DNA from: Pleomorphomonas sp.
GTDB lineage: Bacteria > Pseudomonadota > Alphaproteobacteria > Rhizobiales > Pleomorphomonadaceae
Assembly (NCBI GenBank): GCA_029976075.1
Contig: JARKNW010000057.1
Coordinates: 143,622-207,621 of the forward strand
Length of the DNA: 64,000 nucleotides
Direction: 5' to 3'
Under the pieces are notes generated by a model. That model did no database searches. It was not told the origin of the DNA and was given only the letters and a program-made list of their open reading frames with translations. Made by a program: the position numbers and the translations under genes. Position 1 is the stretch's first letter. Each line of letters begins with the position of its first letter. Shown here piece by piece: positions 7,784-16,532 of the stretch.

Positions 7784-10700
7784 CTACGCCAGTTCGACGT
7801 CCACCACGCCGTCGACGGCCCTTAGGGCCCCGGCAAGCTGCGGCGATACGCGATAACCGCCCGGCAGCTTGATCTCCACCTCACCCCGTCCGCGATCACC
7901 AAGCACAATCAGCGACACGTCCCCCTCCCCGCCGGGCTTCAAAACGTCCCGAAGAGATGGAAGCGGCTCGGCACCGCGCAAGAATATCCGCAGGGCGTTC
8001 TGCAACTTGCCTGCCGCCTGATCGAGAGGCTCCACCGAGTCGATGCGAACCGAGATGCCTTCGGGCTTATCTTCGGCGTTGACGAGCAGGATCACCGACT
8101 GCCCTGGCTCGAGCAGGCTGCGGAAGTGGGCCAGCCCCTCGGAAAAGATCACAGCCTCATATTGGCCTGTCGGATCGGACACTCCGATAATGCCCATCTT
8201 GTTGCCTGTGCGGGTCTTGCGCTCCTGTTTGGCAACGATGGTACCTGCGAGCCGGCCGGCGGATGCGCCGCGCTTCACCGAAGCCGAGAATTGGGCCCAG
8301 GTCTGCACTCTGAGGCGGCCGAGCAAAGCCTCGTAGGCATCGAGGGGATGGGCGGACAGGTAGAAGCCGATGGCCGTATGCTCGCGTTGCAGCTTTTCTT
8401 CCGGCAACCAGTTGGGAACGGCCGGCAGGCGAACAGGCTCAGGTTCGCCACCACCACCGAACAACTCGTTCTGCCCGCTTTCCTGCTGTTCAAGCCGGTG
8501 CGCGGCGGCAGCCATCACGCTGTCGAGCCCTTGGAACAGCCGGTTTCGGTTTGGTTCCAGGCAATCGAACGCACCGGCCGAGGTCAGCGCCTCCAGGATT
8601 CGTTTGTTCATGGCCTTCGGATTGATGCGGCCGGCAAAGTCGGAGATCGAGCGGAATGGCTTGTCGCCTCGCTGTTCCACGATATGCTCAACCGCGGCCT
8701 GCCCCACGCCTTTGACCGCAGCAAGCGCATAAAGGATATGCTTGCCATCGACCTCAAAGACCACGTCCGATCGGTTGATCGACGGTGGCTCGACGGCGAT
8801 GCCGAGGCGGATAGCCTCGCGCCTGAAGTCATTGAGCTTGTCGGTGTTGGTCAGTTCAAGCGTCATCGAGGCCGCCATGAACTCAACCGGGTGATTGGCC
8901 TTGAGATAGGCAGTCTGGTAGGCAACCAAAGCGTAGGCAGCCGCGTGACTCTTGTTGAAACCATAGTCGGCGAACTTGGCCAGAAGGTCGAAGATCGTAT
9001 CGGCGAGTGCCTTGTCGATGCCGCGTTCGACAGCGCCGTCGACGAAACGAACCCGTTGTTTGTCCATCTCCGCCTTGATCTTCTTACCCATCGCCCGGCG
9101 TAGCAGGTCGGCTTCGCCGAGCGAGTAGCCGGAAAGAATCTGAGCGATCTGCATCACCTGCTCTTGGTAGACGATGATGCCGTAAGTCTCCTTGAGTACC
9201 GGTTCGATCGAGGGGTGCAGGTAATCGGGCTTCTCAAGACCGAACTTGCGCGCGCCGTAGACGGGAATGTTGGCCATTGGACCGGGGCGGTAAAGCGCGA
9301 CAAGGGCAATGATATCCTCGAAGCGGTCCGGCTTGATGTCGGAAATGGCCTTGCGCATGCCCATGCTTTCGAGCTGGAACACGCCAACCGTCTCGCCGTG
9401 GGTAAGCAACTCGTAGGTCTTGGGATCATCCAGCGGCACGGCCGACAGATTGATCTTCACCCCCTTGCGCTCGATGAGATCAACGGCACGTCGCAGCACT
9501 GTCAACGTCTTGAGACCAAGAAAGTCGAACTTGATGAGACCAGTACTTTCAACGAACTTCATGTTGTACTGGGTGACCGGCATGTCGGAACGCGGGTCAC
9601 GATAAAGCGGCACGAGCTGATCCAGCGGACGATCGCCGATGACAATACCGGCGGCATGTGTCGACGCGTGACGGTAGAGGCCCTCCAGTTTGATCGAGAT
9701 ATCGATCAGGCGATCGACGACCGGATCCTCACGCGCCTCCTTGAGGCGTGGCTCATCCTCGAGAGCCTGCTCCAGAGTCACGGGATGGGCGGGGTTCTGC
9801 GGCACCAGCTTGCAGAGCTTGTCGACCTGGCTGTAGGACATCTGCAGCACGCGGCCGACATCGCGCAGAACGGCCCGCGCCTGGAGTGATCCGAATGTGA
9901 TGATCTGGGCGACTTGCCCCCGACCATACTTCCCCTGAACGTAGCGGATCACCTCCTCTCGGCGATCCTGGCAGAAATCGATGTCGAAGTCCGGCATCGA
10001 CACGCGTTCGGGATTGAGAAAGCGCTCGAACAGCAGGGCAAATCGCAGGGGATCAAGGTCGGTAATGGTCAGCGAGAAGGCCACCAGCGATCCGGCACCC
10101 GAACCACGTCCCGGTCCGACGGGGATGCCATGGGCCTTGGCCCACTTGATGAAGTCCGCCACGATCAGGAAGTAACCCGGGAACTTCATGCGGATGATGA
10201 TGCCGAGTTCGAATTCCAGGCGCTTGTGATAGTCCTCGAGAGTGAGTCCCGGGGCCAGTCCATGGCTCTCGATACGGCGGGCAAGCCCCTCCCAAGCCTG
10301 GCGGGTCAACTCGGCGACTTCGGCCGCTTCGGCTGCCGCGACGTCGTCGACGTCCGCGCCAGCAAAGCGCGGCAGCAGGGGCTTCCGCTTGGGTGCCCTG
10401 ACGGCACAGCGGCGCGCAATCTCGATGGTGTTTTCCAGCGCCTCCGGCAGATCGGCAAACAGCGTCTGCATTTCGGCGCGGGATTTGAAGTAGTGCTCCT
10501 CGGTCAGGCGCCGGCGGTCGTCCTCGGCGACCATGCGGCCTTCGGAAATTGCAATCAGCGCGTCATGGGCCTCGTAGTCGGCACGCGTGGGGAAATAGCA
10601 TTCATTGGTCGCGACAAGCGGCAGGCCTCGTGCATAGGCGAGTTCGACGAGATGCGGCTCGGCCATGATCTCATCGGGCGTGCCATGCCGCTGCAGCTCG

Positions 10701-11236
10701 ACATAGAGGCGGTCGCCAAAAAGCGCTTCCAGCCGCGAAAGGCGGCTTTCCGCCTGCGGCATCAGTCCGGCTACGATGGCTTTGTCCACCGGGCCGCCAG
10801 GGCCACCCGTCAACGCGATGATGCCCCCGGTCAGCCCCTCGAACCGATCAATCGGCAGATGTGCGGCCGCCCCCGGCTCGGACTCCAGGAAGGAGCGCGA
10901 CATGAGCACCGTGAGGTTGGCAAAGCCCTCCGGGGTTGCCGCCAAAAGGATAATGGACGGCAACGCCTGCGGTAGCCCTCCCGGGCGGCGGCGATCGGTA
11001 TTCTCATCACCGAAATCGACAGCCATTTGACAGCCCAGGATCGGCTGCAGCCCCTTGTCGATAGCCTTCTCGGAAAACTCGAGCGCACAAAAGAGATTGC
11101 CCGTATCTGTGATGGCAAGCGCCGGCTGATTGTCGGCAACGGCCAGCTTCAGCGCCTTGATGAGCGGAAGCGCCCCCTCAAGAAGGGAGTAGGCGCTGTG
11201 AACGCGCAAATGAATGAAGCCGACGTCGCCGATCAT
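7784..11236 (-). CDS. dnaE: DNA polymerase III alpha subunit (replicative, DnaE1)
   Basis: DnaE is the catalytic subunit of the replicative polymerase. Domains over about 1150 residues are: PHP domain (FIHLRVHSAYSLLEGALP at the start), the polymerase core with the catalytic aspartates in MPDFDIDFCQDRR, fingers with GRGSGAGSLVAFSL, a helix-hairpin-helix region, and a C-terminal OB fold (RLAGTIVAKQERKT) and tail. Length and order match housekeeping DnaE1 rather than the error-prone ImuC/DnaE2. I prefer the ATG at 11236, which leaves 6 residues before the PHP motif. An ATG at 11260 and a GTG at 11284 are in frame. It converges with the uracil-DNA glycosylase gene. Confidence 0.96.
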   Translation of the reverse strand: MIGDVGFIHLRVHSAYSLLEGALPLIKALKLAVADNQPALAITDTGNLFCALEFSEKAIDKGLQPILGCQMAVDFGDENTDRRRPGGLPQALPSIILLAATPEGFANLTVLMSRSFLESEPGAAAHLPIDRFEGLTGGIIALTGGPGGPVDKAIVAGLMPQAESRLSRLEALFGDRLYVELQRHGTPDEIMAEPHLVELAYARGLPLVATNECYFPTRADYEAHDALIAISEGRMVAEDDRRRLTEEHYFKSRAEMQTLFADLPEALENTIEIARRCAVRAPKRKPLLPRFAGADVDDVAAAEAAEVAELTRQAWEGLARRIESHGLAPGLTLEDYHKRLEFELGIIIRMKFPGYFLIVADFIKWAKAHGIPVGPGRGSGAGSLVAFSLTITDLDPLRFALLFERFLNPERVSMPDFDIDFCQDRREEVIRYVQGKYGRGQVAQIITFGSLQARAVLRDVGRVLQMSYSQVDKLCKLVPQNPAHPVTLEQALEDEPRLKEAREDPVVDRLIDISIKLEGLYRHASTHAAGIVIGDRPLDQLVPLYRDPRSDMPVTQYNMKFVESTGLIKFDFLGLKTLTVLRRAVDLIERKGVKINLSAVPLDDPKTYELLTHGETVGVFQLESMGMRKAISDIKPDRFEDIIALVALYRPGPMANIPVYGARKFGLEKPDYLHPSIEPVLKETYGIIVYQEQVMQIAQILSGYSLGEADLLRRAMGKKIKAEMDKQRVRFVDGAVERGIDKALADTIFDLLAKFADYGFNKSHAAAYALVAYQTAYLKANHPVEFMAASMTLELTNTDKLNDFRREAIRLGIAVEPPSINRSDVVFEVDGKHILYALAAVKGVGQAAVEHIVEQRGDKPFRSISDFAGRINPKAMNKRILEALTSAGAFDCLEPNRNRLFQGLDSVMAAAAHRLEQQESGQNELFGGGGEPEPVRLPAVPNWLPEEKLQREHTAIGFYLSAHPLDAYEALLGRLRVQTWAQFSASVKRGASAGRLAGTIVAKQERKTRTGNKMGIIGVSDPTGQYEAVIFSEGLAHFRSLLEPGQSVILLVNAEDKPEGISVRIDSVEPLDQAAGKLQNALRIFLRGAEPLPSLRDVLKPGGEGDVSLIVLGDRGRGEVEIKLPGGYRVSPQLAGALRAVDGVVDVELA

Positions 11237-11367
11237 GGCCGTGTCCCGGTTGAAGGCCATCCGCCTATCATGCGAACCACCCACCCAAGGCTACCCTATC
11301 CAAACGGATGATCGGAACACTTTCCTGCCAAGACCGCCGAGTTGTGGAAAACTGCCAGTACCTGGAC

Positions 11368-11673
11368 TCAGACCAACAGATCGACGGAGCTCAACACAAG
11401 GATCAACATGGTACCGAACAACACGAGCGCACCGAGAGCAGCAACATCTCTAACGATCGCAGCCGAGGCCACGGCAGAGGCGAGGCGCTCTCGCGGCGAT
11501 AGGGTAAAATCGCGAACGGTAGGCGCATCTTCCCCCGCATAGCTGCGCAAAAACATACGACACTGCGGCATCGACGGCCTGTGTTTGCTTTGGCGACGTG
11601 GCGCTCGGTCATAACGAATGCCGACCACACACTCCATTTCCCCAATTGAAAGCCTGGCATTTATCACGGCCAT
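11368..11673 (-). CDS. Small putative membrane protein, 101 residues
   Basis: I do not recognise this protein. The ATG at 11673 has a strong ribosome-binding site (GGAGG, 6 bases upstream), which is the main reason to believe it. The N-terminal two thirds is charged and arginine-rich. The last 24 residues or so (AALGALVLFGTMLILVLSSVDLL) form one clear hydrophobic segment, so it would be a tail-anchored inner-membrane protein. It lies upstream of dnaE on the same strand, 131 bases from the chosen dnaE start, and is divergent from xthA. Competing frames on the plus strand have no ribosome-binding site. Confidence 0.5.
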   Translation of the reverse strand: MAVINARLSIGEMECVVGIRYDRAPRRQSKHRPSMPQCRMFLRSYAGEDAPTVRDFTLSPRERLASAVASAAIVRDVAALGALVLFGTMLILVLSSVDLLV

Positions 11674-11837
11674 TTCCGCCTCCGCGTTCCTTGTTAGGAC
11701 ACATATTGTTCTAACTTTGTTCCGTCGTCAAGCAGGCCCTTAACCTAGATCAAAATACGATAGTTCTTGTAACGTTCGCATGCCTGTGAGAAGGGTTCGC
11801 GAGGTAAGATTGGGAGCTGTCGGCCGAAGGAGGTTGC

Positions 11838-12620
11838 ATGCGCATCGCCACTTGGAACATCAACGGTGTTCGTGCCCGCATCGAGACGGCGGCGGCTTGG
11901 CTTGAAAAGAGCCGTCCGGATATCGTCTGCTTTCAGGAAATCAAGTGCGTCGATGAAGCCTTTCCGGCCGAGTCTTTCGAGCGCCTTGGCTATAACGTCG
12001 CCCTGAATGGCCAGAAGGGTTTCAACGGTGTTGCCATCCTTTCCCTTTTACCATTCGACGAGGTTCAGCGCGGACTTCCCGGCGACGACTCGGATGTTCA
12101 GTCGCGCTACATCGAAGCGACGGTGTCCGTTCCGAGCGGCAGTTTGCGCGTCGCGTCCATCTACCTGCCCAACGGCAATCCGCCCGACACCGACAAGTAT
12201 GTCTACAAGCTTGCCTGGATGGAGCGCCTGAGGCGACATGCCGCCGAGCTTCTCGCATTAGAGGAGGCCACCCTGCTCTGCGGAGACTACAATATCATTC
12301 CCGAGCCACGCGACTGTCATGACCCGGCCATGTGGGCCGGCGACGCGTTATTTCTTCCTCAAAGTCGGGCCGCGTTTCGGTCGATTGTCAATCAGGGTTG
12401 GACAGATACCTTGCGGGCCGTTGATGACCGGCCGGGCCGCTACACTTTCTGGGATTACCAAGCTGGCGCTCGGCAAAGGAACTGGGGAATTCGGATCGAC
12501 CATATCCTAGCATCTCCACAGGCGGCGGATCGCGTCGCAAACGTGGAAATCGAGGATGAGGTTCGCGATTGGGAAAAGCCGTCGGACCACGTGCCGGTCG
12601 TCGTAGAAATCAGGCTCTAA
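11838..12620 (+). CDS. xthA: Exodeoxyribonuclease III
   Basis: This AP endonuclease/3'-exonuclease acts in base-excision repair. Its motifs are those of the ExoIII family: RIATWNINGVRARI at the start, the metal ligand in FQEIKC, GDYNIIPEP for the active-site Asp and Asn, and the catalytic Asp-His in the C-terminal SDHVPV. RIDHIL provides the DNA-contact Asp. The length of 260 residues is normal. The ATG at 11838 has GGAGG 6 bases upstream. The uracil-DNA glycosylase nearby, across dnaE, acts in the same pathway, though the genes are not one operon. Confidence 0.95.
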   Translation: MRIATWNINGVRARIETAAAWLEKSRPDIVCFQEIKCVDEAFPAESFERLGYNVALNGQKGFNGVAILSLLPFDEVQRGLPGDDSDVQSRYIEATVSVPSGSLRVASIYLPNGNPPDTDKYVYKLAWMERLRRHAAELLALEEATLLCGDYNIIPEPRDCHDPAMWAGDALFLPQSRAAFRSIVNQGWTDTLRAVDDRPGRYTFWDYQAGARQRNWGIRIDHILASPQAADRVANVEIEDEVRDWEKPSDHVPVVVEIRL

Positions 12621-12721
12621 CGATACGGTCGTCCAGCCAGTTTGCCGGCAAGCAATGATAAATCGCACCTAGAGCAACGCGCAGAGCCCGACAGGGCTGC
12701 CTGAAGAGACCGCCGGAGAAC

Positions 12722-13618
12722 TCACCGGGTAGTTGACGCCTCTACGGCCCGCTCCGACGTGGCGTAGGCTTGCGTGAAGGCGGCGTCGTTATCTACCAGC
12801 CACTGATCGGCAAGCGCAATTGCCTTGCGGCGCTCGTCTTCACTCGCGAGCGAGAAGGCCTCCTCGTGTGCGGCCCGAATCTCAGCATCATCGTGGTGCA
12901 TGAGCTCGGCACGCTTCAGGGCGATGGTCAGCCACATCAGGCCATGGACGGGATTGGGTTCGATCTGATCGCCTTTGACCAACATCTCCCCAAGCTTGGC
13001 CTGCGCATCGATCTGGCCCTTGCGGGCGGCGAGCAGGAACCATCGAGCAGCCTGACGCGGATCCTGATCCACCCCCACACCATCAAGATACATGGTTCCG
13101 AGCTTGAGCTGGGCCAGAGCGTCGCCAAAGTAAGAAGCCGCGTAGGTGAAGATTTCGCGAGCACGATTGACGTTGGGCACAACCGCCGAGTCGGCAATAC
13201 CCGTCAGATAATAGGAACCAACCTCAACGAAAGCGCTCGATATGAACGGCGCATCGGGAGATGAGGGCGAGTCCTCGCCATGAGCGGAAATCAGCTGACT
13301 GAAGAACTCGAAAGCCTTCATGTCGTCTTCGGCCACACCGTCGCCTTTGGCGTACATGCGACCGAGCTTCCACTGTGCGGCAGGATGGCCACTTTGGGCA
13401 GCGGCAAGCAAGCCGGTTACCGCTTCGCGCTTATCGCCCGAGTAGTAGGCCCGGGTCGCCTCGCGCAATGTGGACATGGTAGCGGCATCGCAACATGCAT
13501 CCTGCCTCGCGGCAGATTGCGGATCGAAAGCCAAAGCCTGCGAGCCGAACATCGCCCCCAGCGTCAAGGCGACGGAGACTTTGCAGACATTTCTGACACA
13601 GACACCCGACATGTTCAC
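12722..13618 (-). CDS. exoR: ExoR-like periplasmic Sel1-repeat protein
   Basis: The 298-residue protein has an N-terminal signal peptide (hydrophobic VSVALTLGAMF, probable cleavage after SQALA) and Sel1-type repeats, for example AAQWKLGRMYAKGDGV, DALAQLKLGTMYLDGVGV and IDAQAKLGEMLVKG. Arrangement and length match ExoR of rhizobia, the periplasmic repressor of the ExoS/ChvI two-component system that controls exopolysaccharide and motility genes. That regulatory role is transferred from the family and is not shown here. Two ATGs (13618 and 13612) are possible. A 7-base-pair GC hairpin (13631-13658) lies directly upstream of the ribosome-binding site and could affect translation. Confidence 0.8.
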   Translation of the reverse strand: MNMSGVCVRNVCKVSVALTLGAMFGSQALAFDPQSAARQDACCDAATMSTLREATRAYYSGDKREAVTGLLAAAQSGHPAAQWKLGRMYAKGDGVAEDDMKAFEFFSQLISAHGEDSPSSPDAPFISSAFVEVGSYYLTGIADSAVVPNVNRAREIFTYAASYFGDALAQLKLGTMYLDGVGVDQDPRQAARWFLLAARKGQIDAQAKLGEMLVKGDQIEPNPVHGLMWLTIALKRAELMHHDDAEIRAAHEEAFSLASEDERRKAIALADQWLVDNDAAFTQAYATSERAVEASTTR

Positions 13619-14378
13619 TCTCGGCGTTCCGCCCCGCCCGCTTCATGACCAGCGGGGCCCAGAGCACCGCTTCCATTTGCGAACCCTCATGGGAACATCT
13701 GACCCGTGGCAACCGCCAGGTACAGGCTTACCCACGCTTGTTTTACAGCGATAAGGTCAGGTTCGTTTATGGCTGAATAGGGGCAATTTATGCCTAACGA
13801 TTTCTGCCTTCGCGAGATTGACTGCGCTGTTGCGGAATCGTCACAGGCGACTTAGGCAAAAACACAAAGACATTGAACGGTTTTTTGCTTTCCGAGGAGG
13901 AGATCCGGTCGCGGCGGCGTAATGGTTTTGACCTTGCTACTTTCGGAGGCCGCGCGAATGACTCACGGCCGACATGTCCGAAACTGCCTGCGGAAGAAGA
14001 GAATCGATGACAACATGGTGGATCATGAGAGCCTATCGGACCGGACGCTGAAACAGCTCGTCGCGCGTTTAATCTCACCCCAGGCGGCGGCGTTAGAGCC
14101 TGTTGATTTTTTCCATTCGATCAAAATATTAACCGTTTTTTCTCAATCCAAGCGAAAGGTCCATTCGCCGACCTCAGCTAACGTATCAGATTATAAAGTC
14201 CGCATATTTATTTGATTTTATTTATTATTATATACAATGTTGAACTTATTGGCTGGCGCATAAAACACCCCTCTTGCACTGCGCAGTCGCTAACTCTACG
14301 TAAGTAAAATATATTCAACTGGCCGGTGCTGGTGACTGCGTCATTTTGTGACGGCCAGGTTTCGGGGGGACCTTGCTC
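13619..14378. other. Long intergenic region with an AT-rich block
   Basis: These 760 bases separate exoR (minus) from selO (plus). Next to exoR is a GC hairpin (arms 13631-13637 and 13652-13658). From about 14100 to 14330 the sequence becomes strikingly AT-rich, with runs such as TTTATTTGATTTTATTTATTATTATATA, unlike the rest of the window. Open frames here (about 95 codons on each strand) lack ribosome-binding sites and family resemblance, so I do not call them. AT-rich upstream DNA of this kind can bind MucR/Ros-type regulators in Rhizobiales, but that is inference. Confidence 0.5.
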
Positions 14379-15857
14379 TTGTCGCTCTCCATCGCATTCG
14401 ACAACAGTTATGCACGTCTACCCTCGCGTTTCTTCGAGCGAGTACGCCCAGAAGCGGCGCCCTCTCCTGGGCTCCTGATTCTGAACACGACGCTGGCCGC
14501 GGAGCTGAACCTGGATGCCGAGGCGCTCGCCTCACCTGAGGGCGTCGCAGCGTTGTCGGGAGCCGATGTGCCGGCCGGCGCCGAGCCCATTGCCCTTGCG
14601 TATGCCGGACATCAGTTCGGACATTTCGTCCCGGCCCTAGGCGACGGACGGGCGGTGCTGCTCGGCGAGATCATCGCCCGCGACGGACGCCGGCTGGATC
14701 TCCAACTGAAGGGCTCGGGACGCACGGCTTTTTCAAGGCGCGGCGACGGAAAGGCTGCGGTGGGGCCGGTGCTGCGGGAGTACCTCATCAGCGAGGCGAT
14801 GGCCGCCTTTGGCATTCCGACGACGCGATCTCTCGCCGCCGTGGCGACCGGCGAGACCGTCCTGCGCGAACGGCCCTTGCCGGGGGCGGTCCTCACGCGT
14901 GTCGCGTCGAGCCACGTCCGCGTCGGCACCTTCCAGTATTTTGCTCACCGCTCCGATGAGGACGGCATCCGACGCCTCGCAGACTATGTGATCGAGCGGC
15001 TCTATCCCGATGTCGCCGACGCGGAGGCGCCCTACGCCGCCCTGTTCGAGCGCGTGGTTCAGCGACAGGCGCGACTGATTGCCCTCTGGCTTTCCGTTGG
15101 CTTTGTCCATGGCGTGATGAACACGGACAACATGGCCATTTCGGGAGAGACCATCGATTATGGCCCGTGCGCCTTTCTGGATGCCTACGACCCTGGCATG
15201 GTCCTGAGCTCCATAGACCGACAGGGCCGATATGCCTACGGCCGTCAGCCCCAAATCGCCCAGTGGAACCTTGCCCGCTTCGGGGAGTGCCTGCTGCCGC
15301 TTCTTTCCAGTGATCGTGACAAGGCTATAGAGCTGGTCGTTGAGCGTTTGAGCGGATTTGCCCATGAGTTCGAGGCGGCATACTACGGCCGCTTTCTCGA
15401 AAAGCTGGGCATTGCCACCGAACGATCGGGCGATCGGGATCTGGTGCCCGGTCTGCTCTCCATCATGCAAATGGGGCATGCCGACTTTACCCTGACTTTC
15501 CGCCGCCTTGCCGACATCGTCACCCCGGAATCGGATACCGAGGCCTTCATGTCGCTGTTCGGTGGCAACGCCGGCGTTGACCCATGGCTTCTGGCATGGC
15601 GCAAACGGCTTGCAGCAGGTGACCGTCCACTTCAAGACGTTGCAATGGCCATGCGGGCCATCAATCCGGCGATCATCCCGCGGAACCATCAGGTGGAGAA
15701 AGCGCTCGATGCCGTCATCGAAGACAGCGACGGCTCGGCTTATGTTCGACTTTTGCAAGCCGTGACAAAGCCCTTCGAAGATCGGCCCGACGAAGCCGAT
15801 CTCGGCGTGCCGCCCCGCCCCGAAGAGCGGGTCGCGGCCACGTTTTGCGGCACCTGA
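14379..15857 (+). CDS. selO: Protein adenylyltransferase SelO (YdiU family)
   Basis: SelO is a pseudokinase-fold enzyme that transfers AMP to serine, threonine or tyrosine of target proteins in a redox response. Family motifs are LAYAGHQFGHFVPALGDGRA, the nucleotide-binding LQLKGSGRTAFSRRGDGKAA, and the catalytic-loop region GFVHGVMNTDNMAISGETIDYGPCAFLD. The protein ends FCGT. Its Cys third from the end is at the position of selenocysteine in animal SelO, and the Cys in YGPC is its disulfide partner in the E. coli protein. No ATG fits the N-terminus. The start must be TTG, and I prefer 14379, 8 bases after GGGGGA (TTG at 14373 is the alternative). Confidence 0.92.
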   Translation: MSLSIAFDNSYARLPSRFFERVRPEAAPSPGLLILNTTLAAELNLDAEALASPEGVAALSGADVPAGAEPIALAYAGHQFGHFVPALGDGRAVLLGEIIARDGRRLDLQLKGSGRTAFSRRGDGKAAVGPVLREYLISEAMAAFGIPTTRSLAAVATGETVLRERPLPGAVLTRVASSHVRVGTFQYFAHRSDEDGIRRLADYVIERLYPDVADAEAPYAALFERVVQRQARLIALWLSVGFVHGVMNTDNMAISGETIDYGPCAFLDAYDPGMVLSSIDRQGRYAYGRQPQIAQWNLARFGECLLPLLSSDRDKAIELVVERLSGFAHEFEAAYYGRFLEKLGIATERSGDRDLVPGLLSIMQMGHADFTLTFRRLADIVTPESDTEAFMSLFGGNAGVDPWLLAWRKRLAAGDRPLQDVAMAMRAINPAIIPRNHQVEKALDAVIEDSDGSAYVRLLQAVTKPFEDRPDEADLGVPPRPEERVAATFCGT

Positions 15858-15875
15858 ACGAAGCTCCGATACCAG

Positions 15876-16247
15876 TCAGGGAGACGGGTTGGATGGGTCG
15901 AAGCTCGCGATAAACGACTCGTCGGAAAAGCCGATGATCAGCTTACCTCCGTCCGCTTCAATGATCGGGCGACGGATCATGCTTGGCTTTTCGACCATGA
16001 GCGCCATGGCCCGAGCATCATCCAGGTTTTCCTTCGTGGTTTCCGGTAGGCCGCGATACGTCAGGCCGCTCTTGTTGGCCACATGCTCCCAGCCGCCAGC
16101 GCGGGCGATCCAATCTGCGAGCTTTTCGACCGTGATACCGGACTTCTTGTAGTCGTGGAACACATAGGAGACGCTATGGTCATCAAGCCAGGCAAACGCC
16201 TTCTTCATAGTGTTGCAGTTTTTGATTCCATAGATCGTAACGGGCAT
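15876..16247 (-). CDS. ArsC/Spx-family reductase, YffB-like
   Basis: This 123-residue protein has the thioredoxin-like ArsC fold. It opens VTIYGIKNCNTMKKAFAWLDDH, with a single Cys in KNCNT rather than a CxxC, and has the second-half signature KPSMIRRPIIE and IGFSDESF. These match YffB, a glutathione-linked reductase-like family of uncertain substrate, rather than true arsenate reductase. The ATG at 16247 is preceded by AAGAGG. The gene is convergent with selO and divergent from the hydrogenase operon, and I infer no functional link to either. Confidence 0.85.
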   Translation of the reverse strand: MPVTIYGIKNCNTMKKAFAWLDDHSVSYVFHDYKKSGITVEKLADWIARAGGWEHVANKSGLTYRGLPETTKENLDDARAMALMVEKPSMIRRPIIEADGGKLIIGFSDESFIASFDPSNPSP

Positions 16248-16381
16248 CACTCAACCTCTTGATTGTGCCTGGCCCGCCCTACCCGAACCAGAACGAGACG
16301 TGGACCTCATACGTGGAGACGCGTACCACATCTCCTAGCGGACAACCTATCCCTTTATTTCAATGAGGAAAACCCGGCTCG

Positions 16382-16397
16382 CGTAGTCATCACTACG
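16382..16397. promoter_or_regulatory. Inverted repeat upstream of hupS, candidate activator site
   Basis: A perfect 6-4-6 inverted repeat, CGTAGT-CATC-ACTACG, lies 135 bases before hupS. It is centred about 60 bases upstream of the start expected from the candidate sigma-54 promoter at 16424, where HoxA-type activators bind in some rhizobial hup promoters. Binding by such an activator is inference. No hoxA or hupR gene is in the window. Confidence 0.35.
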
Positions 16398-16423
16398 ATT
16401 TGTGATCTGGACCCATTCTTAAC

Positions 16424-16439
16424 TGGAGCATAACCTGCG
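16424..16439 (+). promoter_or_regulatory. Candidate sigma-54 promoter of the hup operon
   Basis: TGGAGCATAACCTGCG has the invariant GG and GC spaced by 10 bases as in -24/-12 promoters, plus the T before GC, but it departs from consensus at several other positions. A start about 12 bases further on would leave a leader of roughly 80 bases before hupS. Sigma-54 control of hupSL is known in several rhizobia. Confidence 0.35.
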
Positions 16440-16532
16440 TGAGCGTTTGCTAATGTTTGCGAGTCGTCAGGCGTGCGCTTTCTGGGTGCACAGCTGACTT
16501 GTCAACACTGGCTCGCTTTTCGGGGGAACAGC

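Noticed and set aside
12660..12690. Terminator between convergent xthA and exoR (AGCCC-GACA-GGGCT)
   Set aside because: The stem is only 5 base pairs and no T tract follows on either strand.
13794..14215. Open frames of about 95 codons on both strands between exoR and selO
   Set aside because: No ribosome-binding sites, no family features, and the translations look random. The plus-strand one runs into the AT-rich block.
15876..16247. Arsenate reductase
   Set aside because: The sequence fits YffB better and there are no other arsenic-resistance genes nearby.
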